Origin: CAZDET01 sp964504335
Lineage (GTDB): Bacteria; Bacteroidota; Bacteroidia; Chitinophagales; Saprospiraceae
Assembly: GCA_964504335.1 (NCBI GenBank)
Contig: CAZDET010000024.1
Coordinates: 3,468 to 67,467 of the forward strand
Direction of reading: 5' to 3'
DNA: 64,000 nt
Shown here: one piece after another, positions 1-8,381 of the stretch
Layout of the letters: the number at the start of each line of letters is the position of its first letter
Numbering within the stretch: position 1 is the first letter of the stretch
Translations under genes and position numbers: made by a program
Notes under the pieces: model-generated
The model's input: the letters and a program-made list of their open reading frames with translations, nothing else
The model's database searches: none
Told to the model about the DNA's origin: nothing

Positions 1-115
1 GAAGCAGAAAGTCGTCGCCGGTTCGAGCGCATAGCCGCACGAAGACGGGCTCGGGATGATCTTCCAGGGCTTTCAGCAAATCGGGCAGGGTCTTGACGTA
101 TTGTACGGTTTCCAT
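1..115 (-). CDS. Hypothetical protein, 5' part only (runs off the left edge)
   Basis: An open frame begins at an ATG at 115 on the minus strand and stays open to the window edge, giving 38 residues that start METVQYVKTLPDLLKALED. No signal peptide or recognisable motif is visible, and I do not recognise the family. It is divergent from the sigma-54 activator at 303, so the palindromic operator at 224-254 lies between the two and could control both. The short length makes the coding call uncertain. The rest of the gene lies outside the window. Confidence 0.4.
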   Translation of the reverse strand, partial: METVQYVKTLPDLLKALEDHPEPVFVRLCARTGDDFLL

Positions 116-223
116 GACGGTCGTTTGCCTTCAGGAAGCCAAAGGGTATGCCAATTTTAGATTTTTATCCTTATTTAATTGACTTACAGTCAGATGTGAT
201 TTTAAAAGTGTCGCCCCGGGGAT

Positions 224-254
224 GGTATTTCGAAATACCGTTACGAAATACCGT
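224..254. promoter_or_regulatory. Palindromic operator with repeated half-site, upstream of the sigma-54 activator gene
   Basis: A perfect 16-bp palindrome, GGTATTTCGAAATACC, lies at 224-239. Its right half recurs directly downstream: CGAAATACCGT at 231-241 and again at 244-254, a 13-bp step. The site is 49 bp before the preferred start (303) of the activator gene and 109 bp from the divergent minus-strand start at 115. Bacterial enhancer-binding proteins often bind such palindromes through their C-terminal Fis-type helix-turn-helix, so autoregulation is the simplest reading. That assignment is inference. An ATG at 222 lies at the palindrome's edge, which argues against it being the real start. 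Confidence 0.6.
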
Positions 255-302
255 AAAATTACGCTGATTCGTCTACCTTCCGGTCCGATCAGATCCATCC
301 GC

Positions 303-1715
303 ATGAGGCAGCCGCCACTCAACCTTTCCGAACTATCCTTCCGGGCGCTTAGCGACTTGCCGGAGGCCGTTTTTTGGCTCGATCAGAAAGGGCGGTTCCT
401 GGAAGTCAATGCCATGGCTTGCCAAATGTGGGGATATAGCCGGGAGGAGTTTCTGGAGCTGCGGGTGTTCGATATCAATCCAAACATGAATCCGGAGCGT
501 TGGGCGGCCCACTGGGCGCAGCAACAGCAGCAGGTCGGATCATTTGAGGGAGTACACCGCCGCAAGGACGGTACCCTTTTCCCGGTAGATATCACCAACA
601 ACCTCGTCGAATTGCAAGGGGTGTACTATAGTTGTTCGATCGTACGGGACATTAGCCAGCGCAAGCGGAGCGAAGCCGCGCTGCGGGGGGCACTGCTCGA
701 AATCCGGGAACTGAAGGAGCGCCTGGAAGCCGAAAATAATTACCTACAGGAAGAAATCGAGCTCAAAGAAAACTTTGGCGAGATCATCACCCGCAGTGCC
801 GCCTTCAAGAAGGTGCTCAAGCAAATCGAGCAAGTGGCCGATACCTCCGCTACGGTGTTGATTTGCGGCGAAAGCGGAACGGGCAAAGAGCTCATCGCCC
901 GTTCGCTCCACAAGCTGAGCCGCCGGGCCGACCGGCCGATGATTAAGATCAATTGCGCCGCCCTGCCCGCTAATCTTATTGAAAGCGAGCTATTCGGTCA
1001 CGAAAAAGGGGCCTTCACGGGAGCCATCGAGCAGAAGATCGGCAAATTCGAACTGGCCGACGGTGGCACCCTCTTCCTCGATGAAATCGGGGAACTTCCC
1101 GTCGAGTTGCAACCCAAACTCCTGCGGGCCCTGCAGGAGGGGGAGATCGAACGGGTAGGAGGGCACACGCCGAAGCAGGTCGATGTACGAATCTTAGCCG
1201 CTACCAATCGCGATTTACCCAGGGAAATCGAAGCGGGGCGCTTTCGGCAGGACTTGTACTATCGCCTCAACGTGTTTCCTGTCGTTAGCATTCCGCTGCG
1301 GCAGCGCAAGGAGGATATTCCCTTGCTCGTTCAGTTCTTTTGTGAAAAACTCGGAGCAAAGCTTGGCCGGAGAGTCAGCGAAGTCCCCCAGCGGGTGATC
1401 GATCAGCTGACGGCCTACGATTTTCCGGGCAATGTCCGCGAGCTGGAAAACCTGATCGAACGGGCGATCATAACGGCAGCCGATGGCAGGCTGCGACTCG
1501 GCGATTGGTTCGAGCCCGTCCGGCCCCGCAAAGAACCGGAAGCATTTGACACCCTGGAAGCCGTGCAGCGCAATCACATCATCCGCGTCTTGAAATCCAC
1601 CGGCTGGCGCGTCAGTGGGGCGCAGGGAGCCGCCAACATCCTGGGGCTACCGCCCACAACGCTCTATTCGAAGATGGATCGACTGGGCATCAAGCGCAGC
1701 AACGAAGTCCGATAA
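303..1715 (+). CDS. PAS-domain sigma-54-dependent transcriptional activator (NtrC/Fis family)
   Basis: This cytoplasmic activator would hydrolyse ATP to open promoters held by RNA polymerase-sigma-54. From the ATG at 303 it has 470 residues: a PAS sensor domain (about 12-118), a coiled-coil linker (about 122-158), an AAA+ domain (about 162-395) and a C-terminal Fis-type helix-turn-helix (about 425-470). The AAA+ domain shows Walker A GESGTGKE (189-196), the sigma-54-contacting GAFTGA loop (236-241) and Walker B LFLDEIG (257-263). There is no receiver domain, so the signal is probably sensed by the PAS domain rather than by phosphorylation. An in-frame ATG at 222 is rejected because it sits on the operator palindrome. 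A strong hairpin terminator follows the stop. The ligand and target genes are unknown. Confidence 0.93.
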   Translation: MRQPPLNLSELSFRALSDLPEAVFWLDQKGRFLEVNAMACQMWGYSREEFLELRVFDINPNMNPERWAAHWAQQQQQVGSFEGVHRRKDGTLFPVDITNNLVELQGVYYSCSIVRDISQRKRSEAALRGALLEIRELKERLEAENNYLQEEIELKENFGEIITRSAAFKKVLKQIEQVADTSATVLICGESGTGKELIARSLHKLSRRADRPMIKINCAALPANLIESELFGHEKGAFTGAIEQKIGKFELADGGTLFLDEIGELPVELQPKLLRALQEGEIERVGGHTPKQVDVRILAATNRDLPREIEAGRFRQDLYYRLNVFPVVSIPLRQRKEDIPLLVQFFCEKLGAKLGRRVSEVPQRVIDQLTAYDFPGNVRELENLIERAIITAADGRLRLGDWFEPVRPRKEPEAFDTLEAVQRNHIIRVLKSTGWRVSGAQGAANILGLPPTTLYSKMDRLGIKRSNEVR

Positions 1716-1757
1716 AAACAACCCCGGCCTACCATCGGGCGGCCGGGGTTGTTTTTA
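1714..1757. terminator. Bidirectional Rho-independent terminator
   Basis: A perfect 16-bp inverted repeat (AAAAACAACCCCGGCC at 1714-1729 and its complement at 1741-1756) is flanked by an A-run on one side and a T-run on the other. It lies between the convergent activator (+) and alkaline phosphatase (-) genes and overlaps the activator's TAA stop. It should terminate both transcripts. Confidence 0.9.
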
Positions 1758-1789
1758 TTGATTGGTTAGCTGTATGAAACAGCGACTAC

Positions 1790-4147
1790 TTACTTCTTAA
1801 CGATAGTAGCAACTTTGCTCTCGCCACCGTCTTCCTTGATGTGTACCAGGTAAGTACCATTTTCGTAGTTCGCTACGTTGAGATCAACGATGTTGCGGCC
1901 GGCGATCAGAGCCGTCTGCATTGCGTCCAGGCGCTTTCCGCTCATGTCGAACAGTTCGACGGTAGCGTTGCCTTCCAGCTGGCTGTCGAACTGGATGCGG
2001 GCCAGGTCAGTGGTCGGATTCGGGAATACGGCAGTTTCCTCGACGGGCACTACATCTCCGAAGTCAAACAGGTTCGCGCAAGCACCGGCCGGAGCTACAG
2101 CAGCTGCCACAGTGGCAGGGTCCGCGTTCTTCATGAAAGAAGCTCCGATGGCCAGCGGGGTGTCTGCGGAGGTAGCCAGGAAGGTCATCGTTAGGGTAGC
2201 CGTTTCACCCACCGGCAGGTTGCTGATTGTCCACACGTTATTGCGGTAACGACCATTTTCACCTGGATCGAGGTCGATCAAACGAGCGTTGAACGGACGG
2301 TTGATCTGTACCATGATATCGCTACCGGCAGAGATATCGGTATTGCGAACCTTTACCTCCATGGTAGTCGGTTGGAGATCGCAGTAAGTCTCATCGGTCT
2401 CGATGGTGATACCCGCGTTTACGTTGAAGGTAGAGAAGTCGTCCAACCCGAGAAAGTCCGCCATGATTGGCGTCAGGTCGGTGTTGTCGAGCAGGCCGCG
2501 GCCGGTGATCTGAGAAGCGTAAGCACCACCTACGTTGTCGTCGCCACCTACCCAGATATCCTGCGGCGTGTGGTTGCCAGGCGTACCGAAAGCACCGTTA
2601 CCGTTGGTGATCGGGTTAGAACCGAAAGAAATTACCATGCGGCGAGCATCGGGGCCGGTAGGCTGTGGCCACATTTGGCCCTGGAATTCGTACAGTTCGT
2701 AGTCGGGGAACCAACCGGGTACGTCAAACTCGTCGTCACCGCGCTCGATCATACCAGGCTGCGCGTTGGAACCACCGAGGGAGTTAGACGGACGCTCGGC
2801 ATAAGTACGGATCATAGTACCGTTGCCCTGCTTGTCTTCAGAGTCGTGCAAACCCACGATGGTCAGACCACCACACTCGTGGTCGGAAGATTGGAACAAC
2901 AGTGTTTCCATGGAGTTATCGGCCATCAGCTTGCGGCCTTCTTCGATGGCGTAGTCGAAGTCCAGCACCTCCTTGATGAGGTAATCGGAACCGTAGATGT
3001 TTTCGAAGGTAGGAGCAGTCGGGTTGTCACCACGGATGCCGTAAATCGCATCGGGGTCTTGGAAAGCTTCTTCTTCAGCTACTACCTTGTAAGCATCACC
3101 TGTGTCGTTCAGTACTACAGAGCCCACGTTGGCGTGCTCCATGTGGTCGATACGGCCACCTTCCACGATCAGGAAGAAGCCCTTATCGCTCTTGCGCTTC
3201 AGTACTTCGATGGCAACCTGAGTCATTTCCCACAGTGCGGGTTCCCAGGGCTTGCTGATCTGGCGCTCCTGCTCGTAAGTGGTGTGAGAAGCAGTGAACA
3301 GCCCCAGCAGCTTTTTGTCGCTGTTAGCGTAAGAGTCGAGGTCGAGCTTCATCAATGCGTCGCGGCTGTTTACGTACTCGAAGCCAAGGTTTTCAGTAGC
3401 GTATTCAACCAGGTCGCGGCTGTCGCTGCGACGACGGCCCGGGATACAAACGGGGTTACCTTCGTTGTCGTTGATCTGATTGCCTTCGCTATCGACGATC
3501 GGCTTGCAGATGTCGCTGGGGTAGAAGTGACGAGCACCACCACCCATGACGACGTCCAGCTCAACCCCTTCCTTCACAGCAGGATATAGCCAGTGTACAA
3601 GGGTGTCGTACTGCTCGCCCAGCAGGGCAGCGTACTCTTCCTGGGTAGAAGCCAGGTACTGAGCAGCAATTACGTCTTCCAGGCTTCGGCTCCAGGTGTG
3701 GGCAGCGAAGTCGGCGGGGGTAGCGTGCGTGATGCGGGTAGAAGTAACCAGACCTACTGCGTAACCCTGCTTCTTGGCCGCTTCCAGGATGGTTTCTACT
3801 GGAGCCTGCGTCAGCGGATCCCAAGCGATGGCATCGTTGTCGATCTTACCGTTCTTACCGGCAGCATAGCAAGTGGCACCGGGAGCAGAGTCGGTGATGA
3901 ATCCGTTGTACGAGTGTACGGTTACGGTTGCCTGGTAGCGCATGCGGTCAGCAGCCAACAGGCGGAAGTTCGGATCGTCGGAGTAACGGCTACCCGGCTG
4001 GCCCTGTCCAAGTGCCAGGCGAGCAGCAGTCTTAGGAGCCAAGCCATATCCGTCTCCAATGTACATGATGACGTTCTTCTTCTGGGAGAAGCCGTCTACC
4101 GCTACACACATCAGTGCAGCGAAGAGAAGTAGACCTAATGATCTCAT
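1790..4147 (-). CDS. Secreted alkaline phosphatase with T9SS C-terminal sorting domain
   Basis: A 785-residue phosphomonoesterase predicted to release phosphate outside the cell. It begins with a signal peptide (MRSLGLLLFAALMCVAVDG). The alkaline phosphatase fold covers roughly residues 22-590: an early metal-binding Asp in YIGDG (Asp32), the nucleophile Ser in TDSAPGA (Ser87), and metal-ligand motifs GGRIDHMEHAN, SSDHECGG and GNHTPQD. A short DUF11-like beta-sandwich follows. The C-terminus (VFPNPTTDLARIQF to TIVKK) is a type A T9SS sorting domain, so the enzyme is probably exported across the outer membrane. The family is about 450-550 residues without these additions. It is transcribed alone, between a terminator and a 444-bp spacer. 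Substrate range cannot be read from sequence. Confidence 0.93.
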   Translation of the reverse strand: MRSLGLLLFAALMCVAVDGFSQKKNVIMYIGDGYGLAPKTAARLALGQGQPGSRYSDDPNFRLLAADRMRYQATVTVHSYNGFITDSAPGATCYAAGKNGKIDNDAIAWDPLTQAPVETILEAAKKQGYAVGLVTSTRITHATPADFAAHTWSRSLEDVIAAQYLASTQEEYAALLGEQYDTLVHWLYPAVKEGVELDVVMGGGARHFYPSDICKPIVDSEGNQINDNEGNPVCIPGRRRSDSRDLVEYATENLGFEYVNSRDALMKLDLDSYANSDKKLLGLFTASHTTYEQERQISKPWEPALWEMTQVAIEVLKRKSDKGFFLIVEGGRIDHMEHANVGSVVLNDTGDAYKVVAEEEAFQDPDAIYGIRGDNPTAPTFENIYGSDYLIKEVLDFDYAIEEGRKLMADNSMETLLFQSSDHECGGLTIVGLHDSEDKQGNGTMIRTYAERPSNSLGGSNAQPGMIERGDDEFDVPGWFPDYELYEFQGQMWPQPTGPDARRMVISFGSNPITNGNGAFGTPGNHTPQDIWVGGDDNVGGAYASQITGRGLLDNTDLTPIMADFLGLDDFSTFNVNAGITIETDETYCDLQPTTMEVKVRNTDISAGSDIMVQINRPFNARLIDLDPGENGRYRNNVWTISNLPVGETATLTMTFLATSADTPLAIGASFMKNADPATVAAAVAPAGACANLFDFGDVVPVEETAVFPNPTTDLARIQFDSQLEGNATVELFDMSGKRLDAMQTALIAGRNIVDLNVANYENGTYLVHIKEDGGESKVATIVKK

Positions 4148-4591
4148 GAGTGAATTTTATTGATAATAGAAAAACATAATAGACGACCAAGGCCAGCAGA
4201 ATTCAAATTATTCTCTGGCGAAATATGAAGTGAAAACAAACACAAAAACGTACAGCCGAGCAAATGCACAACGCACTACTCAGCAAGCTCTATCAATATG
4301 AAATCCGTAATGAATCAACCAAAATCGTTGATGTAGTCGGGTTCAGAAAGTGGTGCTATCAGTGGTGATTTGGGGCAGGCCAAAGAAGTAGCCTGGTAAG
4401 AGATGTTCCTGGGGGTCAATCATTAACGACCATGCAAAGGTCGGTGAAATCAGAAAATACCGAAAATTCAGAAAGTTAATCTGTCATTAAGAAAATATGG
4501 TCCATGTTATGCGATTATTAATTCGTTTTTATCACCCAACAAATCATCGCAGGAAATTTTTCTATGACAATGACCACTAATTTTGTATTAA
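4148..4591. other. Intergenic region between divergent alkaline phosphatase and propeller-like genes
   Basis: This 444-bp spacer holds no credible open frame. It must carry the promoters of both divergent genes. The only element I can support is a TAnnTTTG box at 4578-4585 on the + strand. No clear box was found for the minus-strand phosphatase, and I recognise no Pho-box-like repeat. Confidence 0.6.
4578..4585 (+). promoter_or_regulatory. Bacteroidota-type -7 element (TAATTTTG)
   Basis: TAATTTTG matches the Bacteroidota primary sigma consensus TAnnTTTG exactly. It ends only 6 nt before the ATG at 4592, so the transcript would start at or next to the initiation codon and be effectively leaderless. 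No convincing TTG -33 box was found at the expected spacing, so the call rests on one element. Confidence 0.45.
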
Positions 4592-5734
4592 ATGAAACCG
4601 AATTTTACGCATTTGTTGTTCGCGGTATTTATTGGATTGTCATTTGCTGGTCAATCCAAAGATGAGTGGAAGTCCTTCAATTTGGCTCCTGATGAATCGG
4701 TCCTCCAAATGGTGGCCTACGAAAAAGAACTATACCTTTTCACGGACAAGCGTGTCCGGGTGCTCGGCGAAGAACGGGATGTGGAAGTTAGCTGTGCCGT
4801 CAATGATCTTTCCGTGATGAACCAGGAAGCATTCCTGGCCACCGATTGCGGTGCGCAGCGCTTCGATATGGAAACGGGGCAACTTCAGCCGATCTCCCTA
4901 ATCGATTTTAAGGTAGAGCGCATTTGCAAAGATTTCATGGGCGTCCTTTGGGTAGAAGGAAAGCGGCGAATTTGGCGGTTCGAAGACGGAGAACTCAATC
5001 AGATCAAGCAGATCACCCGATGCAACGATATGGCCGCCACCCCTGACGGGAGCATTTGGTTTGCAACCTCGATCGGGCTTATTCAACTAGTGCAGCCGAT
5101 GCAAACCTTCGGTAAAACCCGAACCATGGCGAACAAGGCCGGCTGGTACCACCACGAAGAGGAGGCTCGCAAAGGATTTGAGCTTCCCGACAGCTACGTC
5201 GATCGATTGTTCGGACACGGAGAAACCATTCTATGGGTGAAAATGGACGAGATGATCACCATCGTCGATCTGGCCACCCGGGCGGCGGCATCCGGTCACG
5301 GGCACCTTCCCAACCTGGGCATTATCGGTAAGCGGAATAACGAATTGTACAACATCCAGTACCTTCCGAATCAGGACTACATCATCTTCTCCACGGAAAT
5401 CGGCGTGCTGGGCATGTCAAAGTTCGAGCTCGACAAGGTCAACGTACGCAGCCATACGTCTCCCAATCAAGAAATATTTAATACTTACGGCTCTAACGGG
5501 TTATTCCTTATCGACCTCAACCGCACGCAAGAGTTACAAATCGACTTCCAGGCCGATCCCATCAAGGGCATCGTGACCGATAAAAAGGGCAATCTCTACC
5601 TCTACAACAATCAGGGCTACCGCACTATGAAAAAGCGGACCCAAAAAGAGGTCTTCCCCGAAATCGATAAGGAGCAGTACCAGCAGTTCCTACAGAAGCA
5701 GCACATTCACTTTATTCAGCAAACGGGGAGATAG
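4592..5734 (+). CDS. Secreted hypothetical protein with two-component-regulator-propeller-like repeats
   Basis: This 380-residue protein starts with a signal peptide (MKPNFTHLLFAVFIGLSFAG) and has no other membrane segment or kinase domain. Segments such as DGSIWFATSIGLIQL and DFMGVLWVEGKRRIWRF resemble the repeat of two-component regulator propellers (Reg_prop), so a beta-propeller fold is likely. In larger Bacteroidota proteins such propellers are the periplasmic sensor of hybrid kinases. Here the propeller stands alone, so its role is unknown. It ends without a T9SS sorting domain. Downstream is an AT-rich repeat-word hairpin and then the peroxiredoxin gene on the same strand. Confidence 0.75.
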   Translation: MKPNFTHLLFAVFIGLSFAGQSKDEWKSFNLAPDESVLQMVAYEKELYLFTDKRVRVLGEERDVEVSCAVNDLSVMNQEAFLATDCGAQRFDMETGQLQPISLIDFKVERICKDFMGVLWVEGKRRIWRFEDGELNQIKQITRCNDMAATPDGSIWFATSIGLIQLVQPMQTFGKTRTMANKAGWYHHEEEARKGFELPDSYVDRLFGHGETILWVKMDEMITIVDLATRAAASGHGHLPNLGIIGKRNNELYNIQYLPNQDYIIFSTEIGVLGMSKFELDKVNVRSHTSPNQEIFNTYGSNGLFLIDLNRTQELQIDFQADPIKGIVTDKKGNLYLYNNQGYRTMKKRTQKEVFPEIDKEQYQQFLQKQHIHFIQQTGR

Positions 5735-5813
5735 TTTTTAGCTTTTAGTTCTTTAGTTTTTTAGATTTTAGTTCTTTAGCGAGTGCTAAAATCTAAAAAC
5801 TAAAATCTCATAC
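5735..5813. repeat. Degenerate AT-rich word array forming an imperfect hairpin
   Basis: The spacer is made almost wholly of variants of TTTTAG and TTAGTTCTTTAG. Their complement follows in opposite orientation (GCTAAAATCTAAAAACTAA), giving an imperfect stem around 5760-5810. It may act as a weak terminator for the preceding gene. Similar arrays occur at 42764-42835, 53843-53966 and 62048-62130, so this is a family rather than a single accident. Confidence 0.6.
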
Positions 5814-6410
5814 ATGCGTCCCCTCCATTCCCTCCTTCCCCTTACGCTGCTGCTGTTATCGGCTCCTTTACTCGCCCAGTTGCCCGAGCAGCCCGAGGAT
5901 GTCTCTCCGTTGCTAGTGGGTGAAACCGTCCCTAACCTGCCGGTGGGTAATGTCGACGAGGAGATTGTCATGTTGCACGACCTGCTATTGGAAAAACCCA
6001 CCGTGCTGGTCTTTTACCGCGGCGGATGGTGCCCGTACTGCAATCGCCATTTGGCGGAACTCGGCCAACGCGAGGCCGCTATCCTGGAGCAGGGATACCA
6101 GATCATCGCCGTGAGCCCGGATGCGGCCGAATCGCTTCAGGCTACCGGCGAAAAAGTAGAATTGAACTATACCTTGCTATCCGATGCGGACGGTACCCTT
6201 TCGCGGGGCGTCGGCATTGCCTTCCAGGCCCCCGAACGGTATTCCGAACGGCTGGCTGAAGTCTCGGCAGGAAAAAACAAGGGCTTCCTGCCGGTACCGG
6301 CCGTGTTTGTGTTGGATACCGAAGGTACCATCCTGTTCGAGTACATCAACCCCAATTACCAGCAGCGGCTTTCAGGAGCGGTGTTGATGGCCGTCTTGGA
6401 AAATCTATAA
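5814..6410 (+). CDS. Exported peroxiredoxin-like protein (AhpC/TSA family)
   Basis: A 198-residue thiol-peroxidase-like protein with an N-terminal signal peptide (MRPLHSLLPLTLLLLSAPLLAQ), so it should act in the periplasm or envelope. After the AhpC/TSA beta-strand (PTVLVFYRGGW) it carries two cysteines in a CPYC motif (Cys73 and Cys76). This differs from the single TxxC peroxidatic cysteine of classical 2-Cys peroxiredoxins, and a vicinal pair could support either a peroxidase or a disulfide exchange role. The rest (IIAVSPDAAESLQ, YTLLSDADGTLSRGVGI, PAVFVLDTEGTILFEY) follows the thioredoxin-like peroxiredoxin core. It is followed 15 bp later by a small outer-membrane-like protein and may be co-transcribed with it. 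Confidence 0.85.
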   Translation: MRPLHSLLPLTLLLLSAPLLAQLPEQPEDVSPLLVGETVPNLPVGNVDEEIVMLHDLLLEKPTVLVFYRGGWCPYCNRHLAELGQREAAILEQGYQIIAVSPDAAESLQATGEKVELNYTLLSDADGTLSRGVGIAFQAPERYSERLAEVSAGKNKGFLPVPAVFVLDTEGTILFEYINPNYQQRLSGAVLMAVLENL

Positions 6411-6425
6411 CCTCAACCTCGTTTG

Positions 6426-6989
6426 ATGAACTACTTCAGGTGGGCGATTACCTTGATGGGCCTATCAACGATGGCTGTCTGCGGATCGGCGCAATCGGAT
6501 AGCTGGGAGGCGGCCTTCGAGTTTCAGGCTTATCCTACCGGCTTGATTCCCGGTTTTCGCATAGAGCGTGGTTTTGCCGACCGGCACGCCCTGCACTTGC
6601 GCCTGGGCTACAACTTCATTCGTCACCGCGATCTGGGCGAGCACGACGATGAGCGGGGAGATGGGTATGGATTTACAGTGGGATATAAGCGTTTTTTCCA
6701 GCCGGGCTTCTCCGGTTGGTCCGTTGGATTGAGAAACGATCTTTGGTTTAATACGCTCGATTGGGAAGATATCGGTGCCGATGGAGAGGTGCTGGCCAGT
6801 GGGCGAAGTGAAATTATCGTCGTGCAGCCCACGGCCGAAGCCGCCTACACAATCCCTTTAGGAGTTGGAAACTGGGCGTTTACCCCCAGCCTGGCGTTTG
6901 GCTTCGAAATAAACGCCCGCACGGTGGGGGCAGACGTTGGACAGGGCTCCATCCTACTGCTAGGCTTCAAGATCGGTCCTCGCTGGTAA
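6426..6989 (+). CDS. Small outer-membrane beta-barrel-like protein, hypothetical
   Basis: 187 residues from the ATG at 6426. An upstream TTG at 6423 only adds one residue. A signal peptide (MNYFRWAITLMGLSTMAVCGSAQ) precedes alternating hydrophobic/polar strands rich in Gly and aromatics (HALHLRLGYNFIRH, GYGFTVGYKRFFQPG, GWSVGLRNDLWFNTL, SILLLGFKIGPRW). The protein ends in an aromatic residue, as outer-membrane barrel proteins usually do. An eight-strand porin-like barrel is likely, but the specific family is not recognised. It lies 15 bp after the peroxiredoxin gene and is probably in the same transcript. Confidence 0.75.
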   Translation: MNYFRWAITLMGLSTMAVCGSAQSDSWEAAFEFQAYPTGLIPGFRIERGFADRHALHLRLGYNFIRHRDLGEHDDERGDGYGFTVGYKRFFQPGFSGWSVGLRNDLWFNTLDWEDIGADGEVLASGRSEIIVVQPTAEAAYTIPLGVGNWAFTPSLAFGFEINARTVGADVGQGSILLLGFKIGPRW

Positions 6990-7052
6990 TGGGGGCGGAG
7001 TAAACAAAAAAAAATGGGTGGTTTCCACAATAAACTGTTCACTTGTTGAGTC

Positions 7053-7069
7053 GTTATTCATTGAATAAC
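7053..7069. promoter_or_regulatory. 17-bp perfect palindrome upstream of glutamine synthetase
   Basis: The arms GTTATTCA and TGAATAAC flank a single T. The site is 167 bp before the glnA ATG and 63 bp after the preceding stop. There is no T-run on either side, so an operator is more likely than a terminator. A second shorter inverted repeat (GCCTTT-GCA-AAAGGC, 7186-7200) lies 35 bp before the start codon. Neither matches a nitrogen-control motif that I know. Confidence 0.4.
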
Positions 7070-7235
7070 TGATTCGTTTTGAAAGTGATTTTGCACGCGC
7101 TACCATCCAACCCATCCGCTGACAACAAGGTCTTTCCAAGGCGATCATGTCCCCTTCCTGTCTACCAAATCTACCAACGATTAATGCCTTTGCAAAAGGC
7201 TATTATCCCATATCATAAAATCATCTGATTATTTT

Positions 7236-8252
7236 ATGCACCACGTCAAATTAGAGTACATCTGGCTGGACGGTTATCAGCCCGATCAAAATCTACGCAG
7301 TAAGACCAAAATTCTCGAAATCGAGGACTTCAACGGTGAGTTGGACCGCGTTCCCATGTGGTCGTTCGACGGCAGCTCCACTCAACAGGCCGAAGGCCAT
7401 GCTTCCGACTGTTTGCTGAAGCCCGTGCGCACTTACCGCGACACGGCCCGCGAACAGGGATGGCTGGTAATGTGTGAGGTGATGAGTGCCGACGGTACCC
7501 CTCACCCTTCCAATATTCGAGCGGGCTTCGAAGACGATGAAGACTTTTGGTTCGGCTTCGAACAGGAATACACGTTCGTCGAGCGGGGCCGCCCACTCGG
7601 CTTCCCGAAGGATGGCTATCCCGCTCCCCAGGGGATGTACTACTGCTCGGTCGGAAATGGAAATGTTACCGGTCGGAATATCGTAGAAGACCACCTCAAT
7701 CAGTGCTTGAAGGCCGGCATTCAGCTGACGGGTATCAATGCCGAGGTCATGTTGGGCCAGTGGGAGTACCAGTGCTTCGGGAAGGGGGCCAAGAAATCGG
7801 CCGACGATCTGTGGGTGAGCCGCTACCTGTTGCACCGTATTTGCGAAAGCTACGGGGTATCTGCTACCCTGGAGCCCAAGCCCATGATGGGCGACTGGAA
7901 TGGTTCCGGGCTGCACACCAACTTCTCCAACTCCGCCATGCGTTCCGCAGGAAGCGAGCAATTGTTCAAAGATATTTGCGAGCTGCTTGGCAAGTACCAC
8001 CGCGAGCACATCGAGCTTTATGGTTCCGGCAATGAACTTCGCCTGACCGGCCTGCACGAGACGCAGCATATCGATGCGTTTTCCTACGGCGTAAGCGATC
8101 GGGGAGCTTCGATCCGCATCCCGATTTCTACGGTAGAAAATAACTGGAAGGGTTATCTGGAAGACCGGCGTCCGGCTTCCAATGGCAACCCCTACCTGAT
8201 TGTTAAGCGGCTCATGGAGACAGTCAATACGGCTGCCAACGCACTCGTTTAA
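7236..8252 (+). CDS. glnA: Glutamine synthetase, type II (GSII)
   Basis: Catalyses ATP-dependent condensation of glutamate and ammonia to glutamine. At 338 residues it fits the short eukaryote-type GSII (about 330-370), not the roughly 470-residue GSI or 700-residue GSIII common in Bacteroidota. The N-terminal beta-grasp contains MWSFDGSSTQQAEG. The catalytic domain shows metal-binding FGFEQEYTF, the glutamate-binding GSGLHTNFS, and RLTGLHETQHIDAFSYG followed by DRGASIRIP. No adenylylation loop of the GSI type is present, so control is probably transcriptional or by feedback. It is followed by a hairpin and then by a glutaminase gene, which carries out the reverse step. Two palindromes lie upstream. 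Confidence 0.95.
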   Translation: MHHVKLEYIWLDGYQPDQNLRSKTKILEIEDFNGELDRVPMWSFDGSSTQQAEGHASDCLLKPVRTYRDTAREQGWLVMCEVMSADGTPHPSNIRAGFEDDEDFWFGFEQEYTFVERGRPLGFPKDGYPAPQGMYYCSVGNGNVTGRNIVEDHLNQCLKAGIQLTGINAEVMLGQWEYQCFGKGAKKSADDLWVSRYLLHRICESYGVSATLEPKPMMGDWNGSGLHTNFSNSAMRSAGSEQLFKDICELLGKYHREHIELYGSGNELRLTGLHETQHIDAFSYGVSDRGASIRIPISTVENNWKGYLEDRRPASNGNPYLIVKRLMETVNTAANALV

Positions 8253-8261
8253 AAATGCCTG

Positions 8262-8290
8262 CTGGCTATGCTCCTCGGGAGCGTAGCCAG
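8262..8290 (+). terminator. Hairpin after glutamine synthetase
   Basis: CTGGCTATGCTCC (8262-8274) pairs with GGAGCGTAGCCAG (8278-8290) around a 3-nt loop, with one A-C mismatch. It is followed by CCCTTTTGC, a weak T-run. It separates glnA from the glutaminase gene. The ATG at 8268 lies inside this stem, which argues against using it as the glutaminase start. Confidence 0.6.
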
Positions 8291-8357
8291 CCCTTTTGCT
8301 TCCAGTGAAAAATTGAGCGCCCCGAGCGCTCGAAACCCATCAATTCTGCCCATCTTT

Positions 8358-8380
8358 AAGCGATCCATCACTTATCGCTT
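8358..8380 (+). promoter_or_regulatory. Inverted repeat abutting the glutaminase start codon
   Basis: AAGCGAT (8358-8364) and ATCGCTT (8374-8380) form a 7-bp stem with a 9-nt loop that ends one base before the preferred ATG at 8382. It could be an operator or an mRNA hairpin that limits ribosome access. No test is possible from sequence alone. Confidence 0.35.
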
Positions 8381-8381
8381 T

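Noticed and set aside
222..302. Upstream ATG for the sigma-54 activator
   Set aside because: It sits at the edge of the 224-239 palindrome and gives 27 residues that do not look like part of a PAS protein.
2372..3589. A 405-residue open frame on the plus strand across the alkaline phosphatase gene
   Set aside because: It is a shadow of the real minus-strand gene, has no family-like motif and lies wholly within strong coding sequence on the other strand.
8268..8381. Upstream ATG for the glutaminase
   Set aside because: It lies within the stem of the terminator hairpin that follows glnA and adds 38 residues without family match.
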